From positions 22,484-86,483 of the forward strand of contig CALWXT010000001.1 in the NCBI GenBank assembly GCA_944385575.1: a DNA stretch of 64,000 nucleotides. The letters are read 5' to 3'. This DNA comes from an uncultured Flavonifractor sp. (GTDB taxonomy: Bacteria; Bacillota; Clostridia; Oscillospirales; Oscillospiraceae). Position 1 is the first letter of the stretch; every line of letters begins with the position of its first letter. The notes beneath the pieces were generated by a model that was given only the letters and a program-made list of their open reading frames with translations, had not been told where the DNA came from and ran no database searches. The position numbers and the translations under genes are program-made. This document shows positions 61,441 through 64,000 of the stretch, piece after piece.

Positions 61441-61483
61441 TTTACAGAGAAGCAGAAATGCAATGCAGGACTGTTTGTCCTCT

Positions 61484-63073
61484 TCACATTGTCCTGTGCT
61501 CCCCAATCGGGGTGCACGCCTGGATTTTGACGCAATAGTTTCGACCTGTACCCTCTCCTGCGGCCTTTACACGAAAGCGTACCGGAAGTTCGGCAACCTC
61601 CACCAGAAAGGCGTCTTGCTCCACGGTGATGCTTTGAATCACTTCGTCCAGGATGGCGTCCCCGCCTCTCAGTTCACGTTCCAGGAAGGCTCGGATTTCC
61701 TTAAACCGTTCCGCCTCATGGCTGATATCTGTCTGGCTGTGCTCTAACCTTTCCGCACGGCTGTGCAGCCTGGCCATTTCCGCTTCGCAGCGGGCCACCA
61801 GGCGGGACATATCCTCCCGGCTGAGGGCTCCATCCAGCCAGGCATCCATCACCCTGTCCTTCCGGGCCACCTGCCGTTGGAGCTCTCTCCTGATTTGAGC
61901 CAGCTCCCGGGCGCTGCCGTTCTCTGTGCTGGGCAGGGTCTTCAATTCCTCCATCAGCCGACCGATTATATCCGGGCTATTCAGGGACAGCTGGCCCAGT
62001 ACGTGCCGGGCTACTGCCAGGAGCACCGGCCCGTGTACAGCCCGCATGGAGCATACGCCGTCCAGATGTCCGCGGCAGACAAAGCGGGTGTACACATCCC
62101 CGTTGGCCCGGCGGGTACGCTTGCAGGTGAAGCTTTTGCCGCAGCAGCCGCAGCGGATTTTCCCCGAATACCAATATCGGCCTGAAAACCGGGACTGATT
62201 CTCGTGCTTGGCTGACCGCCGCGCTAACTCTGCCTGCGCTTCCTGAAAATCCTCCCGGCTGACGATAGGCTCATGGTGGTCCGGAAGGAAAATTTGCGCC
62301 TCCTCCCCATGGTTGGCAAGTTTGCGGTGGGTCAGGTGGTCGGTGGTGAAATATTTTTTCTGGAGCAGGTCACCGCAGTATTTCTCATTGCGGAGGATGC
62401 GGAGCACCATGGTTGAGGACCAGCTCCCTCCGGGCCGCAGGGGAGGGGGAATGCCGTCCCGGGTCAATTCCCGGGCAATGGTGTGGGCTCCTTTGCGCTC
62501 TGCCAGGAATTTGCGGTAGATCTGCTTTATCACGTCGGCCTGCTCCAGCTCTATCGTCAGGATTCCTTCCCGCAGCGTGTAGCCGTAAATGGAATTGTTT
62601 CCGAACACCACGCCCCGGCGCATGGCCTGGAGCTGTCCCCAGCGGGTGCGCTCAGACACCTTTCTGCTCTCCTCCTGGGCCACACTGGCCATGATGGTCA
62701 GGCGGAACTCACCGTCATTGTCCCTGGTATCAATGTTGTCGTTGAGAAAACGGACCCCAACGCCGCGGGACTTGAGCTGGCGGGTGATCTGTAAGGTGTC
62801 CACGGTGTTGCGCGCAAAACGGGACACCTCTTTGGTGAGGATCAGGTTGATCTCGCCGTCCATGGCACGACGGATCATCTCGGTGAACTGGGGCCTCCGC
62901 TTGGTCGAAGTACCCGACAGACCCTCGTCGGCAAAGATACCGACGAGGGTCCAGCCGGGCTGCGCCTGTATGTAGTCCAGGAAGAAAGCCTGCTGGGCGG
63001 CCAGGGAATTGCGCTGATCTTCCTTATCGGTGGATACGCGGCAGTAAGCGGCCACTCGCAGGGAACTGTCCAT
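61484..63073 (-). CDS. Large serine recombinase
   Basis: A 529-residue site-specific recombinase. The N-terminal resolvase domain has VAAYCRVSTDKEDQRNSLAAQ with the catalytic Ser14, GTSTKRRPQFTEMIRRAMDG, and LTKEVSRFARN with conserved Arg. The recombinase domain (about 160-260) contains GYTLREGILTIELEQADVIKQIYRKF. It is followed by a zinc-ribbon domain (GKIRCGCCGKSFTCKRT, then CRGHLDGVC) and a long coiled-coil. ATG 63073 follows GGGAGGAT. It is transcribed away from dpaA, and its start lies about 120 bp from the point where dpaA homology begins. No excision-directionality factor or phage gene is nearby. Confidence 0.94.
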   Translation of the reverse strand: MDSSLRVAAYCRVSTDKEDQRNSLAAQQAFFLDYIQAQPGWTLVGIFADEGLSGTSTKRRPQFTEMIRRAMDGEINLILTKEVSRFARNTVDTLQITRQLKSRGVGVRFLNDNIDTRDNDGEFRLTIMASVAQEESRKVSERTRWGQLQAMRRGVVFGNNSIYGYTLREGILTIELEQADVIKQIYRKFLAERKGAHTIARELTRDGIPPPLRPGGSWSSTMVLRILRNEKYCGDLLQKKYFTTDHLTHRKLANHGEEAQIFLPDHHEPIVSREDFQEAQAELARRSAKHENQSRFSGRYWYSGKIRCGCCGKSFTCKRTRRANGDVYTRFVCRGHLDGVCSMRAVHGPVLLAVARHVLGQLSLNSPDIIGRLMEELKTLPSTENGSARELAQIRRELQRQVARKDRVMDAWLDGALSREDMSRLVARCEAEMARLHSRAERLEHSQTDISHEAERFKEIRAFLERELRGGDAILDEVIQSITVEQDAFLVEVAELPVRFRVKAAGEGTGRNYCVKIQACTPIGEHRTM

Positions 63074-63148
63074 TGGATATCCTCCCATTCCTTATGTAAA
63101 GAGATGGATGTAGATATATTCCAATATGCCGCCTGACGGAATAATATG

Positions 63149-63185
63149 AAGCCGGCGCGCCTGTGAAAAGGCGCTCCGGCTTTTT
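63149..63185 (+). terminator. Terminator-like hairpin at the dpaA junction
   Basis: AAGCCGGCGCGCCT (63149-63162) and AGGCGCTCCGGCTT (63169-63182) pair with one mismatch, followed by T5. It reads toward dpaA and lies immediately before the point where dpaA homology begins. Confidence 0.65.
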
Positions 63186-63192
63186 GTGTCCG

Positions 63193-63687
63193 ATTGCCAA
63201 TGCGCTCCCCACCGCAGAGGGGGCCATCCAGATCGCTCTGGAGGAGATGCCCGTCACCCTTCACGGCAGCCGGGCCCTGGTCATCGGCTATGGACGGCTG
63301 GGCAAGGCGCTGGCTCCCCGGCTGGCCGGGCTGGGCGCCAAAGTCAGCGTGGCCGCCCGAAAGTATGCTGACCTGGCCTGGGCGGAAGGCTTCGGCTTTG
63401 GCACGGAGCACACCGGAGAACTGAAAGGCTGGCTGTGCGGCTATGATCTCATCGTCAATACCGTGCCTGCGCCGGTGCTGGGCGAGGATGAACTGAAGGA
63501 ACTCAAGCCGGAGTGCGTGGTCATCGACCTGGCCTCCCTGCCCGGGGGAGTGGACTTCCAGGCGGCCGAAATCCTGGGTATCAAAGCCGTCCAGGCCCTG
63601 TCCCTGCCGGGACGGGTGGCCCCCGCCACGGCGGCGGCCTATCTGCGCAGCACCATCTGCCACATTTTGAATGAGTTAGGAGTGTAG
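63193..63687 (+). pseudogene. dpaA: Dipicolinate synthase subunit A, 3' part only (5' half absent)
   Basis: The frame from 63193 encodes IANALPTAEGAIQIALEE followed by LVIGYGRLGKALAPRLAGLG and VVIDLASLPGGVDF, matching the C-terminal NAD-binding half of DpaA (SpoVFA), which reduces the dihydrodipicolinate-derived intermediate for spore dipicolinic acid. About 165 residues remain of roughly 290. The N-terminal half and start codon are missing; upstream sequence from 63181 back is terminator and recombinase leader. A GTG at 63163 continues the frame but has no RBS and gives no DpaA residues. The copy is therefore interrupted, either permanently or by an element removed during sporulation. It is followed by dpaB after 2 nt. 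Confidence 0.88.
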
Positions 63688-63689
63688 CT

Positions 63690-64000
63690 ATGGAACCCAT
63701 TCGGGTGGGGTTCGCCTTCTGCGGATCCTTTTGTACCTATCATCAGGCCATGACGGCCCTGGAGAAAATCCACGCCCGCTACGGCGACGTGACTCCCATC
63801 GTCTCGGAGAACAGCGCCGCTACCGACAGCCGGTTCGGACCGGCCCATGAGTACATGCGGGAGATGGAGCGCATCTGTGGTAAGCGGGTGATCGACTCCA
63901 TCCCCAAGGCAGAGCCCATCGGACCCAAGCACCTGCTGGATGTGCTGGTCATCTGTCCCTGCACCGGCAATACCCTGGCAAAGCTGGCCAACGGCATTAC
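63690..64000 (+). CDS. dpaB: Dipicolinate synthase subunit B (3' end beyond window)
   Basis: The first 103 residues of DpaB (SpoVFB), a flavoprotein that works with DpaA in the mother cell to make dipicolinic acid. Visible features are RVGFAFCGSFCTYHQAMTAL, a GSFC flavin-binding loop, and CPCTGNTLAKLANGI in the FMN site. The ATG at 63690 is preceded by GTTAGGAGTGT. It appears intact as far as the window goes; its promoter would lie upstream of the missing dpaA 5' half. Confidence 0.92.
   Translation, partial: MEPIRVGFAFCGSFCTYHQAMTALEKIHARYGDVTPIVSENSAATDSRFGPAHEYMREMERICGKRVIDSIPKAEPIGPKHLLDVLVICPCTGNTLAKLANGI

Noticed and set aside
61484-63073. Serine recombinase as part of a prophage or conjugative element
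   Set aside because: No capsid, terminase, relaxase, plasmid replication or other mobile-element gene is present in the neighbouring sequence of this window.

Overview
The window reads as chromosome of an endospore-forming, anaerobic Clostridia member, most like Oscillospiraceae (Flavonifractor/Pseudoflavonifractor-type). This placement is an inference. It rests on dipicolinate synthase genes (dpaA/dpaB), SLH-domain surface proteins, Gram-positive-type CpsB/CpsD/Wzz capsule regulators, strong Shine-Dalgarno sites and moderately high GC. No rRNA, tRNA or CRISPR array was seen.

Layout. (1) 1-3.9 kb: sugar catabolism (3' part of a fucose/arabinose-type isomerase, an FGGY kinase, a PocR/AraC-type regulator). 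(2) 3.9-8.7 kb, minus strand: a four-gene 2-oxoacid/acetoin-type dehydrogenase complex (E1alpha, E1beta, E2, E3). (3) 9-19.7 kb, plus strand: a SorC-type regulator, then a sugar ABC importer, class II aldolase, a membrane-anchored unknown, a sugar-phosphate 3-epimerase-like protein, a second FGGY kinase, a metallo-beta-lactamase-fold enzyme and a lipoate-protein ligase that could lipoylate the divergent E2. (4) 19.9-25.8 kb: glmM (minus), a membrane-anchored coiled-coil protein and two SLH surface proteins. (5) 26-43.4 kb: a Wzx/Wzy-type surface-polymer locus with unusual content. Besides flippase, polymerase and priming sugar transferase it holds two nucleotide-sugar-type PLP aminotransferases, an alanine-type transaminase, three ATP-grasp enzymes, a D-Ala-D-Ala-type ligase, a MurF-like ligase, a FemAB/GNAT-like aminoacyltransferase, a PP-loop ATPase and a PIG-L deacetylase. 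No glycosyltransferase other than the priming enzyme was recognised. (6) 43.4-53.8 kb: a LysR-controlled catabolic operon (N-carbamoyl-amino-acid amidase-like nitrilase, MmgE/PrpD, LivJHMGF importer, hydantoinase/dihydropyrimidinase) ending with an alanine racemase. (7) 54.9-61.3 kb: a FlaA1/CapD-type dehydratase (minus), then wecB, wzz, cpsD and cpsB. (8) 61.5-64 kb: a large serine recombinase (minus) abutting dpaA, which keeps only its 3' part, followed by the start of dpaB.

How the parts fit. The polymer locus appears to encode a second, peptidoglycan-precursor-like route. L-Ala (transaminase) and D-Ala (racemase) could be joined by the Ddl-like enzyme and attached by the MurF-like ligase to an amino-sugar nucleotide made by the dehydratase and DegT aminotransferase, then elaborated by ATP-grasp and FemAB-like enzymes, flipped and polymerised. 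This is inference from family membership and gene order. The second notable point is dpaA, a mother-cell sporulation gene, broken at the edge of a serine-recombinase gene. This is the geometry of skin-like elements that are excised during sporulation. The 5' half of dpaA is not in this window, so the other end of any such element cannot be located here.
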